Below are positions 31,882 to 44,513 of a stretch of DNA of 64,000 nucleotides, one piece after another. A program made the position numbers and the translations under genes. The notes under the pieces are model-generated. The model searched no databases. It was not told the DNA's origin and saw nothing but the letters and a program-made list of their open reading frames with translations. The DNA is from Daphnia pulex (taxonomy: Eukaryota; Arthropoda; Branchiopoda; Diplostraca; Daphniidae). Within the stretch, counting starts at the first letter, position 1; each line of letters opens with the position of its first letter. The stretch is from positions 8,299,001 through 8,363,000 of the forward strand of contig NC_060026.1 in the NCBI RefSeq assembly GCF_021134715.1. The letters are read 5' to 3'.

Positions 31882-32068
31882 TTTTAATCACCATTGCCCA
31901 AGACAGATTGGTAGAATCTACTCTATTGAGTTTAGTTTGCTGATATTCTTGCGCAGTACGTATAAGGACGGTACTTAGTGGTTAGTGGTGGTTGAAGCAA
32001 TCTCTTTAAGCGGACTCTTTTTTGTTTGCCAGATTGGTTTAGATTACTTAATCTTCCTTTGATCATAC

Positions 32069-32284
32069 CAATTGGCGAAAAACCATTTGTAGGACAGAGA
32101 GGTACAAGTTATATCCATCGCCAGACTCTGTGTTTGTATCGTGGAAACCCAAGATAGTTATCGGTTCAAACTCGTCGTGTTCCAACTGCTGTGGTAATCG
32201 ACATTCAGACGCAAATGTTCCCCCTTTTGTAAACTCACTCGGTTCTATGCTCTCCCATTCCAAAAACTGTAGTCCCGTGTAGAT
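32069..32284 (-). other. Exon-like segment copy 8 (216 nt, type B)
   Basis: Open, phase 0-0; one synonymous change in EPSE. Confidence 0.45.
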
Positions 32285-32464
32285 CTAAAGTCACATTTTG
32301 ATAAAAGGAAAAAAAAAAACAGCTGACTAAGATTCAAATTGAATTAGGATACATGTGTGTTGAGATAACAAGATATAGAAACAATGGTGATTAATGTTAT
32401 TTGAACTTTGTATGCGTTTTAAAAGCCAAAACATACCTTCACAAGAAATAAAATATTTTTGCGT

Positions 32465-32535
32465 GATCTCGACGTGATTTGAACACGCAACCTCCTGATC
32501 TGGAGTCAGGCGCGCTACCGTTGCGCCACGAAATC
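32465..32535 (-). tRNA. tRNA-Trp (CCA)
   Basis: Canonical body; the 3' flank starts CGC rather than AGC. Confidence 0.93.
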
Positions 32536-32817
32536 TTGATTTTCAATGTAATTACTATCGTTATATTTTGGGAACTACGGTGTCTTTTATAAAGGAATAG
32601 ATTCTGATGGTAAGATTGATTATCACACGAACACATTTAGTCTTTTGAAAGAGTCAGTCAGATTAGTCAGGTTATTTTTTTATATTTCCTTGGATCTTTT
32701 GATCGCCACAAGCCTTGATTTCCGTAATGAAAACTAACAAGCTTAGGCATGATAGTCGGCTACAATAGATGGGTTGTCGTCGTGCAATTTGTATCAAGAA
32801 GTGTACGTGAGAGGCAA

Positions 32818-32888
32818 GCATCGATGGTTCAGTGGTAGAATGCTTGCCTGCCTCGCGGGCGGCCCGGGTTCGATTCCCGTTCGATGCA
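32818..32888 (+). tRNA. tRNA-Gly (GCC), position-37 variant
   Basis: The anticodon loop CTGCCTC keeps GCC but has T at position 37. One T-stem mismatch (CCCGT) makes function less certain. Confidence 0.75.
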
Positions 32889-33075
32889 TTTTAATCACCA
32901 TTGCCCAAGACAGATTGGTAGAATCTACTCTATTGAGTTTAGTTTGCTGATATTCTTGCGCAGTACGTATAAGGACGGTACTTAGTGGTTAGTGGTGGTT
33001 GAAGCAATCTCTTTAAGCGGACTCTTTTTTGTTTGCCAGATTGGTTTAGATTACTTAATCTTCCTTTGATCATAC

Positions 33076-33291
33076 CAATTGGCGAAAAACCATTTGTAGG
33101 ACAGAGAGGTACAAGTTATATCCATCGCCAGACTCTGTGTTTGTATCGTGGAAACCCAAGATAGTTATCGGTTCAAACTCGTCGTGTTCCAACTGCTGTG
33201 GTAATCGACATTCAGACGCAAATGTTCCCCCTTTTGTAAACTCACTTGGTTCTATGCTCTCCCATTCCAAAAACTGTAGTCCCGTGTAGAT
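33076..33291 (-). other. Exon-like segment copy 9 (216 nt, type B)
   Basis: Open, phase 0-0, ending MVFRQL. Confidence 0.45.
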
Positions 33292-33471
33292 CTAAAGTCA
33301 CATTTTGATAAAAGGAAAAAAAAAAACAGCTGACTAAGATTCAAATTGAATTAGGATACATGTGTGTTGAGATAACAAGATATAGAAACAATGGTGATTA
33401 ATGTTATTTGAACTTTTTATGCGTTTTAAAAGCCAAAACATACCTTCACAAGAAATAAAATATTTTTGCGT

Positions 33472-33542
33472 GATCTCGACGTGATTTGAACACGCAACCT
33501 CCTTATCTGGAGTCAGGCGCGCTACCGTTGCGCCACGAAATC
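33472..33542 (-). tRNA. tRNA-Trp (CCA)
   Basis: One anticodon-stem mismatch (CTTATC on the plus strand); otherwise canonical. Confidence 0.82.
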
Positions 33543-33824
33543 TTGATTTTCAATGTAATTACTATCGTTATATTTTGGGAACTACGGTGTCTTTTATAAA
33601 GGAATAGATTCTGATGGTAAGATTGATTATCACACGAACACATTTAGTCTTTTGAAAGAGTCAGTCAGATTAATTAGGTTATTTTTTTATATTTCCTTGG
33701 ATCTTTTGATCGCCACAAGCCTTGATTTCCGTAATGAAAGCTAACAAGCTTAGGCATGATAGTCGGCTACAATAGATGGGTTGTCGTCGTGCAATTTGTA
33801 TCAAGAAGTATAAGAGAGGGGCAA

Positions 33825-33844
33825 GCATCGATGGTTCAGTGGTA
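33825..33844 (+). pseudogene. tRNA-Gly 5' fragment at chimeric junction
   Basis: The first 20 nt of tRNA-Gly are followed by a short filler (CCATCAT) and then BU interior sequence at AGTCTAACAAG. The rest of the tRNA is missing. Confidence 0.85.
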
Positions 33845-35190
33845 CCATCATAGTCTAACAAGTAGTGCAAGTTACACCTGTAGCTCCACGTATTCCCCAA
33901 GGTACATTCATTATGGAATTTTGTTATATTTTTCTCTCAATACAGTGTTCATGTTGCCTTGTGTATTTCAGGAAATAAAGTTAACTCGGAACCGAAAAGT
34001 GAAAGAGAGTAACCATAAGGAAAAGGGTGATGGCTCTACAACACAAGCAGGTGATTCTATACGGGTTTTGAAGGTGATATGGTGAAATAGCATACTATTT
34101 TTTCTTCATTGCAGAAGCTCTAAAAAACCTAACAACGGCAACATCAAATAAGACTGTAACCAAAGCCCAGAAGTCAAAAGGTACGATATGTAATAATTTG
34201 AATTATGAAACTGTAAGTCCAGATTATAACTTTTTATATTTGTGGTATAGTAACTCCTGCTGAAAAGCCAGAGTCTGATTCGTCTGTTCTGTAACAAGCT
34301 CACCCTTCTGTCCCTTTAGAAAGAGTTCTGAAAATCTAGATCACAATAGCTCTGAAGAATCTACGTCAGAGGACGAGGTGAAAGAAAGGAATTCAAATGA
34401 CTGAAATACGCCTTCAGAACGGGAACTCATCCAGCAAAAGAAGAAGGGGGAGGGGGTGTTTCACGAACAAGATGAAGAGACCAGAAGATGAAACGGTAAC
34501 TCAACCGATAGAAGGGGGTGTGGCTCACGTCCAAATGAGAGAAACCAGAGAAATTTTGGTGTAAAACGACGAGGTAATACAGGATGTTATTTCTGTAAGC
34601 GATGAAGACATATTGGGTAAGGAAAATGTCTTTATTGGTACACCTAAGTGACAACTACTAAAGATTTCTTTTGTTTACTTGTTTGTTGTTGTAGTAATCC
34701 AGCAGGCAGAAAAAGCAATGTTGGTACAGGTTGACGTTGCAAAAATGCTTATTGAGATCAAAATGGGAATACAGCAGCTGACTGACTTGTTCATGACGAG
34801 GAGACTTGAAATCGCTACCAACCTGCCTACACCAATTAATGGCTCGCCATGCTCAACTGACTGTGCCGATGAGTTGCCTGTGACAACTCCCAGCTAGCAT
34901 GTCTTTATTGGTAAAATATTTTTTTCCGACAATATTCTTCGATCGGTAACCCACATATTGGTATAATATTATATTATTACTTTGTTGCGACAAGGTGGCT
35001 GTTAAATTTTTTTGTTATATTACCAATAAATGACTATTATCAAAGATGAATAAATTAATATAATTTTTTTTTATTTTCCCAATAACGGATCATTAAATAA
35101 TGATTACATCGTTTTCTATGATAAAGCTATAGTCTTTTACATTTACCACATGTTCAAAATCCTAAATGATTGGATAGCTGCTGTCTTTTA

Positions 35191-35263
35191 AGCCGAGAGT
35201 GGGTTTGAACCATCGTCCTTTGTGTCACCAATCCAACACTATAACCACTACACCAGAAACGGT
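35191..35263 (-). repeat. tRNA-like block in foldback element (BU4)
   Basis: Inverted A-box/B-box pair equivalent to 2958-3030. Confidence 0.55.
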
Positions 35264-36096
35264 AATGATAATAAAGTCCCGATGTGACCGGATGGATAGT
35301 GCATACTTACACATTGTCATGGTTATAGCCCAGCGTGAGCAAAATCGATTTAATTTACATCAGTGTAGAAATTTATGATTATTGAGACTATTTGTTTCAT
35401 AAGTCATTTGTTTGCTGCAAGTGGGTTTGAACCAACCTCCATAGAATTACCTATATGGATATATAATAATAGCAGATTTAACATTTCATCTCCTTAACGT
35501 TTAAGATAAATTATATTACGTTAGCGCGAAGGTAGAGTTTTAAATTCGAAGTACGTAAGTTAGTTGTTCGAGACTTGTGCAAGATATGGATTTTAAGAAA
35601 ATTGGATTGTTCAGTTAGGCAATTGTATGCAGAACTAACGAATTGAATACGATATAAAACTTTTAGGATTTTGAACGCATGTTAAATGTAAAAGACTATA
35701 GCTTTTTCATAAAAAAAGGATTTATTATTTTTTTAATGGTCCGTTATTGGGAAAATAACAAAAAGTAATATTGATTTATTCATTTTTCATAATAGCCATT
35801 CATTGGGAAAACAACAAAACAATTTAACAGCCACCTTGACGCAGCAAAGTAATAATCTAATATTATACCAATATGTGGGTTATCGACCGAAGAATCTTCT
35901 CGGAAAACAATATTTTACCATTACGGGACTAGACTTATCCATTTTTTGGCCGTAGGAACATCCTTGGCGAGATCCTCTGCATCTGTCTATTGCCTGTCGG
36001 GACAAACCCCTATAGGGAATCCCCTCTTAACCCTTGTTTACGTGGCTTCTAGAAGTTAAAAACTTTTATTGCATCAAGTCGAAAAATATTAGTAAC

Positions 36097-36169
36097 AACG
36101 ATCTTGGTGTAGTGGTTATAGCATTGGATTGGTGACTCAAGGTGTGATGGTTCAAACCCACTCAAGGCC
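36097..36169 (+). repeat. tRNA-like block in foldback element (BU4)
   Basis: Equivalent to 3864-3936. Confidence 0.55.
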
Positions 36170-38305
36170 AAAATCAAGAACTTGTCTAATAACAAGTAGA
36201 AGATAAATAAATATTCCACGATGGACTATATAACCATAAACACAACAACCAGATTTCCGTCAAAATTTTAAAAGTAGTAAAACTTTTATTTTACCAATAA
36301 AAGTGAAAAAAGTAAAACAAGTTGAAAAAATATTGTGAGCCAACAAATTTGGGTGCAAAAATATATTGGAAAAATATTTAAAAAAATTATTTTACCAACA
36401 TCTCAATTGTAGGAATATAATATTTTAGCAATATTTGGGAAATATACTCTGCTAGCTGGGCTCAGACGTTTTTCGAGGAACTTGAAGTTAAGATGAGGAA
36501 TGATGCAACGCTAAAGACACAAATCAGAAACGTCCTGACCCTGGTGAGGACCAACAAGAGCCTAAAGGCTATTGTCAGAAATGTATTAAAGAGCCTTATG
36601 TCTAAAGAGCTCAGAATGATGTACTTCCCCCGTAAAAAAACTAAAGTTAAACACGTCTTTACTGATATGTAGATGATTTGTTCCTTTGTAATCGGTAAAC
36701 TTTTAAAGCAATTCCCTTTTTTCTACCTGTTTTAATCTTTTTTGTTTACTCTTTAATTTAGACATAATTTGGCGTTGGGCCAGCAACACCAGCCAAGAGT
36801 TGACAAACGACACCATTCTAAAGGAAATGGGATTAGACACTTTCGCTAATGCAGCGGATGAGGACGGTGGGGTCGCTGATAGGAAGAAACTCACTGCCAT
36901 TAAGAAAACTGCCATAGACAAGTTTTTAAAGCAAAAAGTACGACGTGGAACGGCAGACGAAGCCGTCAACAACGATTAAACTTAAAAAACACGTAATTTG
37001 GAGTTGTTTGCTCTTTGCTACCACGTTTAATAAACTATATTGGCAGCTATATCTGTTTTCGTTTCATTAATTAGCCCAATCCCCATTTTTGATCTGTTCC
37101 AATGCACCGTCTGTTTCAGAAACCTTGCATTGGCTTCAGTTCGTAACCGCACATATATGGTGATTTGGTACAACATTGTTGTTTACATATGATTCTTTAT
37201 CATGGTTAAACATTGGCTTCAAATAACGGTCTTTCAAGATGGAGATGAGTCAGGCACAAGATAGAGCCAATATTCCACCGATATTCCACCAAGGTCGTAT
37301 TGGCCCAATGCTAAAATTGGACGAATGGTGGACCTGTCTCATATCGATCTTGGAACAACGTTAAATTTGCTTCCAGCACAATATTGGTCCAATGCAGCAA
37401 TTGTTTCAGAAATCTCATGTTGGTTGCAGTTCGTAACCGCACATATGTGGTGCATTCGCACAAAGGTACACTTTCTCCTTACAGTAGATTCAGTGAGATG
37501 ATGCTTACGATGCGCGAAATGATGAGAATTCGTCCAGATGTGTAAATAGACAATACGACCGGTTAGTATCGTTGAACTTCCTGGAATTGGAGACAATTAG
37601 TTGGGCTAGATTTATCCCGGCTGTGGACGTCGACCACACCGAGGAGCTACAATCAGAGGCGGCCTGAAAGTAGGATGGGACGGTCCAACGGTTGCGTCTT
37701 CTGGCATCTGCAGAATTGAGCCTAAACACGGATGTCGTCTGCAAATTCCCAATGGGTAAACGGTGAATGGTCCTGAATCCAGATACTTACAACATTTCCT
37801 ATTCAAAAAAAATATTCTAAGTCCACTGAAATACAAGTTACAAAGCCTGGACTCTCTACTGAGTCCAAGCCGACAACAAAGACAATTCAACGGGTATTTG
37901 ACCTGAGGGGGAGGACTCAAGACTCGGGACAGGAAGGTTCAATGAAGAGACGCTTACTGTTTGAGTGTTTGTGAATGGATCATTGAGCTAACCTGAAATC
38001 GGCCAACTCAAGATGGTGTTTTGAGCCAGGACTCTTTTGTGCTTTCGTGGGGCCTCTAAAGTGAGAAATTCTCCCATGAGACTATTTCCTATAAACTCCG
38101 CTTACGCTTCGGCCTGGGGAGTTTTGTCAGATTGGTGTGTGGGAAGGCGTTCCGATCCCCTGTGCAATGACGTAACTGTGGTAGAAGCCTTTTTAGCCGA
38201 CCAGGCAAATTCTAAGGCGTATAGCACGATTGGTGTTTATCGCTGGGCGGACCTCGATGGGCTGTCGTCGTTCATTTTGTATCAAGAAGTATACCAGAGG
38301 TGCAA

Positions 38306-38376
38306 GCATGGATAGTTCAGTGCTAGAATACGCGCCCGCCACGCGGGCGGCCCGGGTTCGATTCCCAATCGATGCA
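38306..38376 (+). pseudogene. tRNA-Gly pseudogene, BU-linked class
   Basis: Same sequence class as 14120-14190. Confidence 0.8.
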
Positions 38377-38562
38377 TTTTAATCACCGTTGCCTACGACA
38401 GATTGGTAGAATCTACTCTATTGAGTTTATTTTGCTGATATTCTTGCCAGTACGCGTAAGGACGGTTCTTAGTGGTTAGTGGTGGTTGAAGCAATCTCTT
38501 TAAGCGGACTCTTTTTTGTTTGCGAGATTGGTTTAGATTACTTAATCTTCCTTTGATCATAC

Positions 38563-38779
38563 CAATTGGCGAATAAACCATTTGTAGGACAGAGAGGTAC
38601 AAGTTATATCCATCGCCAGACTCTGTGTTTGTATAGTTGAAACCCAAGATAGTTATCGGTTCAAACTCGTCGTGTTCCAACTGCTGTGGTAATCGACATT
38701 CAGACGCAAATGTTCCCCTTTTTGTAAACTCACTTGGTTCTATGCTCTCCCATTCCAAAAACTGTAGTCCCGTGTAGAT
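38563..38779 (-). other. Exon-like segment copy 10 (217 nt, type A)
   Basis: Shares FTKRG and GFNYTN with copy 3, as expected from the BU2/BU4 block duplication. Confidence 0.4.
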
Positions 38780-38952
38780 CTAAAGTCACATTTTGATAAA
38801 AAGAAAAAAAAACAGCTGACTAAGATTCAAATTGAATTAGGATACATGTGTGTTGAGATAACAAGATATAGAAACAATGGTGATTAATGTTATTTGAACG
38901 TTATATCCGTTTTAAAAGCCTAAACATACCTTCACTAGAAATATTTTTGCTT

Positions 38953-39023
38953 GATTTCGACGTGATTTGAACACGCAACTTCCTGATCTGGAGTCAGGCG
39001 CGCTACCGTTGCGCCACGAAATC
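38953..39023 (-). tRNA. tRNA-Trp (CCA)
   Basis: The 3' acceptor reads CGAAATC, which pairs perfectly with GATTTCG. Confidence 0.9.
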
Positions 39024-39305
39024 TTGATTTTCGATGTAATTACTATCGTTATATTTTGGGAACTACGGTGTCTTTTATAAAGGAATAGATTCTGATGGTA
39101 AGATTGATTATCACACGAACACATTTAGTCTTTTGAAAGAGTCAGTCAGATTAGTCAGGTTATTTTTTTATATTTCCTGGGATCTTTTGATCGCCACAAG
39201 CCTTGATTTCCGTAATGAAAGCTAACAAGCTTAGGCATGATAGTCGGCTACAATAGATGGGTTGTCGTCGTGCAATTTGTATCAAGAAGTATACGTGAGG
39301 GGCAA

Positions 39306-39376
39306 GCATCGACGGTTCAGTGGGAGAATGCTCGCCTGCCACGCGGGCGGCCCGGGTTCGATTCCCGGTCGATGCA
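39306..39376 (+). tRNA. tRNA-Gly (GCC), D-arm changes
   Basis: Acceptor, anticodon and T-arm intact. T8 becomes C and the D-loop reads AGTGGGA, so function is uncertain. Confidence 0.7.
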
Positions 39377-39563
39377 TTTTAATCACCATTGCCCAAGACA
39401 GATTGGTAGAATCTACTCTATTGAGTTTAGTTTGCTGATATTCTTGCGCAGTACGTATAAGGACGGTACTTAGTGGTTAGTGGTGGTTGAAGCAATCTCT
39501 TTAAGCGGACTATTTTTTGTTTGCCAGATTGGTTTAGATTACTTAATCTTCCTTTGATCATAC

Positions 39564-39779
39564 CAATTGGCGTAAAACCATTTGTAGGACAGAGAGGTAC
39601 ATGTTATATCCATCGCCAGACTCTGTGTTTGTATCGTGGAAACCCAAGATAGTTATCGGTTCAAACTCGTCGTGTTCCAACTGCTGTGGTAATCGACATT
39701 CAGACGCAAATGTTCCCCCTTTTGTAAACTCACTTGGTTCTATGCTCTCCCATTCCAAAAACTGTAGTCCCGTGTAGAT
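39564..39779 (-). other. Exon-like segment copy 11 (216 nt, type B)
   Basis: Open, phase 0-0, with L to M (YNMYL). Confidence 0.45.
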
Positions 39780-39934
39780 CTAAAGTCACATTTTGATAAA
39801 AAGAAAAAAAAAAACAGCTGACTAAGATTCAAATTGAATTAGGATACATGTGTGTTGAGATAACAAGATATAGAAACAATGGTCCTTTTCGTTTTAAAAG
39901 CCTAAACATACCTTCACAAGAAATATTTTTGCTT

Positions 39935-40005
39935 GATCTCGACGTGATTTGAACACGCAACCTCTTGATCTGGAGTCAGGCGCGCTACCGTTGCGCCACG
40001 AAATC
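39935..40005 (-). tRNA. tRNA-Trp (CCA), stem mismatch
   Basis: Counterpart of 15768-15838. It shares its anticodon-stem mismatch (CTCTTGATC) but keeps the CCA anticodon. Confidence 0.78.
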
Positions 40006-40275
40006 TTGATTTTCGATGTAATTACTATCGTTATATTTTGGGAACTACGGTGTCTTTTATAAAGGAATAGATTCTGATGGTAAGGTTGATTATTTAGTAA
40101 AATTCGTTCGACAGAACTGTGTGTGACCTTTTATATTGAGCATATTTATAGCAAACATGACTTGAAGTATGGCAACAGTGCCATACAAAAAAAGATGAAG
40201 AGGTGTGTACGAAGCCTATGAGGCACCACACGTCGGTATACTAATCAGATCTTTTTTTGCTCTTGCATAGCAAGC

Positions 40276-41148
40276 ATGTCTAAACATCGTAAATCTAGGC
40301 GTTCTCGTAAGACGGGTTCGAGTTCGAGTTCCGACTCTGTCTCGTCTGAGAGATCCGCCTCTTCTTCTAATTCTTTTTCAAGTACCTTTTCAGACATTAC
40401 TAAGTTTAAACCAAAAAACTTTACGCTTAGCATACGCAAATCGTTGGTTCTCGCTAATTGGATTGCGAAAGGCATAGGTGAAAGAAACTTGAAGTCTGCT
40501 AGAGAGGCGTACAAGCCTATTGTCAAACGTGGCAAAAAGGCTAGTGTCAGTGCCTCTGATCTTTTCACGAATCCCAAATTGGACGAGACATTCTACGGGG
40601 CCCTTAAATCTGCCAAGAATTCGAGTGCAACAATGGCCAATATTGACCAATTGGAGAAAGTGTATCGAAAACAGACAGATTTCATCCTGGATATGGCCAA
40701 ACCTCTCTTATTTCTCCTCAACAAGAAAAGAAAGAGAAGCAACAACGACTCCAAGGCCTTGAGATCCCTGTTAATGCTGTGGGTTCACCTGTTTCGCGAG
40801 ATCACCCACTCTAGACGACTCAACATTCTGACACAGACTCATCCCAATCACATCGGTCTACTTTCCCGCGCAGCAGGAAAACTTCCAGTTGGAGGCGAGG
40901 ATCTGTTTGGGACGGATTTTGTCAATGAACTCGTCTCTCAAGTCAAGACCGCCAGTTTGATAATCAGCTCTGTGGCTGGACCATCGACTTCGGCAACACC
41001 GGGGAAATCGAGCCGTTCACATCCTCTATACGGCTCTCCCAACGACAACAACAGTTTCGCCCGGTATGCAAATTATTTTTTAATTTCTTTTTTCCCTCAG
41101 TTATTGGCCGATTGCCAGTTCATTCCGTTATCACATAGGCCCGTCTGA
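40276..41148 (+). CDS. Gag-like protein of DIRS-like element, copy 2
   Basis: 290 codons, differing from copy 1 at two residues by eye (D to V in the Ser-rich region, R to I in TLSIRKS). Same domain layout. Confidence 0.6.
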   Translation: MSKHRKSRRSRKTGSSSSSDSVSSERSASSSNSFSSTFSDITKFKPKNFTLSIRKSLVLANWIAKGIGERNLKSAREAYKPIVKRGKKASVSASDLFTNPKLDETFYGALKSAKNSSATMANIDQLEKVYRKQTDFILDMAKPLLFLLNKKRKRSNNDSKALRSLLMLWVHLFREITHSRRLNILTQTHPNHIGLLSRAAGKLPVGGEDLFGTDFVNELVSQVKTASLIISSVAGPSTSATPGKSSRSHPLYGSPNDNNSFARYANYFLISFFPQLLADCQFIPLSHRPV

Positions 41149-42707
41149 CAATGACCTGTGGGTTGTGCCGTTAGATTTTTTGTTTGTCTACTATTACAAA
41201 AAAAGCCGAATTTTTTTAACTGAAATTAATAACTAAACAGCAAAGGCGAATTTTCCCCTCTTTCAACGTAATATTCCACCAAACGCATCGATGGATAGCG
41301 TCCAGCTGGATATTTGGTCAACAGAGGTGGAGTTTATTAAAAAAAAAAAAAAAAAATTAGAAGGGGGGGGGGCAAGTAGAACAGACGAAGGAGAAGAAAG
41401 CTAAGTCGACAAAGGTTACAGTCTAGTCTTTCGAGGCCAAAAGATATACTTGCGTCGAGGGCGTTTCTGAAACTCGTCCAAATATTCACCTACCCTGCGT
41501 TTTGGTTTCTGTTCACAACCGAGGGCGTTTTTGGGTTACCCTTGCCTTTGCCTTGTCACTTGCCTTGGTGTAAAGCGGAATTGGCCGAGATGTCAATAAC
41601 CTTTTGAATGTTTCATCGCTTCTTCTCTCCCTGATTGCATGGCGGAAAACAAGACCGACACCACCGTTATCTACATAAAATCGTTGCACATAAGTCCGAC
41701 TGAAACTTTTTATGTGCTACGAGCGTGAGAAGGAGCTGCAGAACAAAGACGTAGGTCAGCGCCCCTACTCTCTCCTCTACGCTTGCTGTAAACCCGGGTA
41801 ACATCTCATCCGCCCGCCAAAAACAAGAGATCTCTCCTTGAACTGTCACGGAAGTTGGTCATTCTGCTCTCTCTCTGACCCTCATGCCAATATTTAAGAA
41901 CTTACGAAATCTCTCAAATGTGTTGGAGTCGATTCCGAAATGTCTTTTCCCCTTGCCCAACTGAGTAAGGCTCAACTCTCTGAGCCCCTCCATCACGTAC
42001 TGAGCGACTTAATGTTTCTTTTCAATTTGTCCTGTCAAATGCGAAAAAAAAAAAAAAAAAATATATTTGCCTACATCAGTCAGATACCCCCAATCATGGA
42101 ATCCTTTTTTTGATGTCACAACAATTGCTCCTTCTCTCCCTGAAATGTCTCGGAAGCTGGTATCTCTGCTCTTGACTCCCACACTACTAGAAACATACGA
42201 ATCTCTTCAAATTTGTTTGAGTCGATTCCGAAATGTGTTTTACAATTGGCCAAATAAGTAAAACTCAACACTCTAGGCCCCTCCATCGTGTGTCATTCGG
42301 GACCGAGCAACTTTATGTTTCTTTTCAATTTGTTCTGTCAAATGCGTGGAAACACATTTGGATTGTACTGTAGCATTGCGCAATGCCACCAACTCCGCTT
42401 CTCTCTTGCTCAACAACAACAAACTTCGTGATCCCGTTCCCCGTCACTACAATAGGCCACGGGACTAGTTAGCGCTTAGGGTGAATCTTCACGGCACCAG
42501 AGAAAAAGAGTCCGAATTATCCTAGACTTCGGCCATTGGGCCAGACAGTCTATGTTCAAACAGCTTTACCACAGGGAGATGGGCGATGGACCATCCAACC
42601 TGATCGCCATCCATCTGACATCATCTTGGAATCACAGTCAAACCCTCTGCTGTGTTGTGGTTCTATTTTCGCTCTTTTCCCTATACCTCGTCAGCTTTTG
42701 CTTTGAA

Positions 42708-42814
42708 CACACAGTTCTGTCGAACGAATTTTACTAAATAATTGTAAAATTGTTTGAGCGCTAGCGCTGAACAATTGGGATTATTTACTAAAATGAAAAG
42801 AGAGACAGAACTGT
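42708..42814. repeat. Internal complementary region (ICR), copy 2
   Basis: As copy 1, with one difference in the GTTTGAGCGC part. Confidence 0.8.
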
Positions 42815-43437
42815 CTCTCCCACCCGCCCGCCGCTGCTTTTCATATTTTTAGTAATTAATAATGATCAGACTCGTTTTTGCTTTTGTTATTTTTCAGTGG
42901 AAATAATAACGATTACAGCCGGGAAAAGGAGACAAGACAAGATCGACAATCTGAGAAATTTAGCAACAAAAAGTAATCATGTTTCCTTTTCTTGTTGCCT
43001 TTCCTCCGTGTTACTTTATATTTCAGTGCTTCTAAAGTCTGATTAGTATACCGACGTGTGGTGCCTCATAGGCTTCGTCCACACCTCTTCATCTTTTTTT
43101 GTATGGCACTGTTGCCATACTTCAAGTCATGTTTGCTATAAATATGCTCAATATAAAAGGTCACACACAGTTCTGTCTCTCTTTTCATTTTAGTAAATAA
43201 TCCCAATTTTTCAGCGCTAGCGCTCGAACAATTTTACAATTATCACACGAACACATTAAATCTTTTGAAAGAGTCAGTCAGATTAGTCAGGTTATTTTTT
43301 TATATTTCCTTGGATCTTTTGATCGCCACAAGCCTTGATTTCCGTAATGAAAGCTAACAAGCTTAGGCATGATAGTCGGCTACAATAGATGGGTTGTCGT
43401 CGTGCAATTTGTATCAAGAAGTATACGTGAGGGGCAA

Positions 43438-43508
43438 GCATCGATGGTTCAGTGGTAGAATGCTCGCCTGCCACGCGGGCGGCCCGGGTTCGATTCCCGG
43501 TCGATGCA
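43438..43508 (+). tRNA. tRNA-Gly (GCC)
   Basis: Identical to the reference copy. It is the counterpart of the damaged copy at 19267. Confidence 0.95.
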
Positions 43509-43695
43509 TTTTAATCACCATTGCCCAAGACAGTTTGGTAGAATCTACTCTATTGAGTTTAGTTTGCTGATATTCTTGCGCAGTACGTATAAGGACGGTA
43601 CATAGTGGTTAGTGGTGGTTGAAGCAATCTCTTTAAGCGGACTCTTTTTTGTTTGCGAGATTGGTTTAGATTACTTAATCTTCCTTTGATCATAC

Positions 43696-43911
43696 CAATT
43701 GGCGAAAAACTATTTGTAGGACAGAGAGGTACAAGTTATATCCATCGCCAGACTCTGTGTTTGTATCGTGGAAACCCAAGATAGTTATCGGTTCAAACTC
43801 GTCGTGTTCCAACTGCTGTGGTAATCGACATTCAGACGCAAATGTTCCCCCTTTTGTAAACTCACTTGGTTCTATGCTCTCCCATTCCAAAAACTGTAGT
43901 CCCGTGTAGAT
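43696..43911 (-). other. Exon-like segment copy 12 (216 nt, type B)
   Basis: 72 codons, open throughout from the TTTAG acceptor to the GTATGA donor; ends QIVFRQL. Confidence 0.45.
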
Positions 43912-44089
43912 CTAAAGTCACATTTTGATAAAAAGAAAAAAAAACAGCTGACTAAGATTCAAATTGAATTAGGATACATGTGTGTTGAGATAACAAGATA
44001 TAGAAACAATGGTGATTAATGTTATTTGAACGTTATATCCGTTTTAAAAGCCTTAACATACCTTCACAAGAAATAAAATATTTTTGCTT

Positions 44090-44160
44090 GATCTCGACGT
44101 GATTTGAACACGCAACCTCCTGATCTGGAGTCAGGCGCGCTACTGTTGCGCCACGAAATC
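44090..44160 (-). tRNA. tRNA-Trp (CCA), D-loop change
   Basis: G18 of the D-loop GG pair is changed (AACAGTA); otherwise canonical. Confidence 0.8.
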
Positions 44161-44442
44161 TTGATTTTCAATGTAATTACTATCGTTATATTTTGGTAAC
44201 TACGGTGTCTTTTATAAAGGAATAGATTCTGATGGTAAGATTGATTATCACACGAACACATTTAGTCTTTTGAAAGAGTCAGTCAGATTAGTCAGGTTAT
44301 TTTTTTATATTTCCTTGAATCTTTTGATCGCCACAAGCCTTGATTTCCGTAATGAAAACTAACAAGCTTAGGCATGATAGTCGGCTACAATAGATGGGTT
44401 GTCGTCGTGCAATTTGTATCAAGAAGTATACGTGAGGGGCAA

Positions 44443-44513
44443 GCATCGATGGTTCAGTGGTAGAATGCTCGCCTGCCTCGCGGGCGGCCCGGGTTCGATT
44501 CCCGGTCGATGCA
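44443..44513 (+). tRNA. tRNA-Gly (GCC), position-37 variant
   Basis: Perfect stems; loop CTGCCTC. Confidence 0.88.

Larger units (their letters stand above)
30754..33844. repeat. Small-unit block 3 (after BU3)
   Basis: Three small units with a strict 1,007-bp period between Gly genes at 31811, 32818 and 33825. It ends abruptly inside a tRNA-Gly where BU4 begins. Confidence 0.9.
34889..36460. mobile_element. 1,572-bp foldback DNA element (BU4)
   Basis: Same length, ends and target as in BU1 and BU2. It holds tRNA-like blocks at 35191-35263 (-) and 36097-36169 (+). Confidence 0.8.
33847..36979 (+). pseudogene. DUF4806-type gene, decayed, BU4 copy
   Basis: The 5' end is lost at the junction. 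The domain exon (34695-36672) is split by the foldback element at 34889-36460; the terminal exon is 36762-36979. It has the same upstream stops as the other copies. Confidence 0.55.
33845..38254 (+). repeat. Big unit BU4, left part missing
   Basis: Begins in the middle of the DUF4806-type gene through the chimeric junction, so it has no DUF4218-like remnant. It carries the foldback element. From here to about 43900 it parallels the BU2 block from about 9536 to 19900, including the DIRS-like element. Confidence 0.85.
40094..43238 (+). mobile_element. DIRS-like retroelement, gag-only, copy 2
   Basis: Same architecture as copy 1, with the same insertion point and ATTAT flanks; 4 bp longer through homopolymer changes. 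It descends from the same insertion by block duplication. ICR at 42708-42814. Confidence 0.8.
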
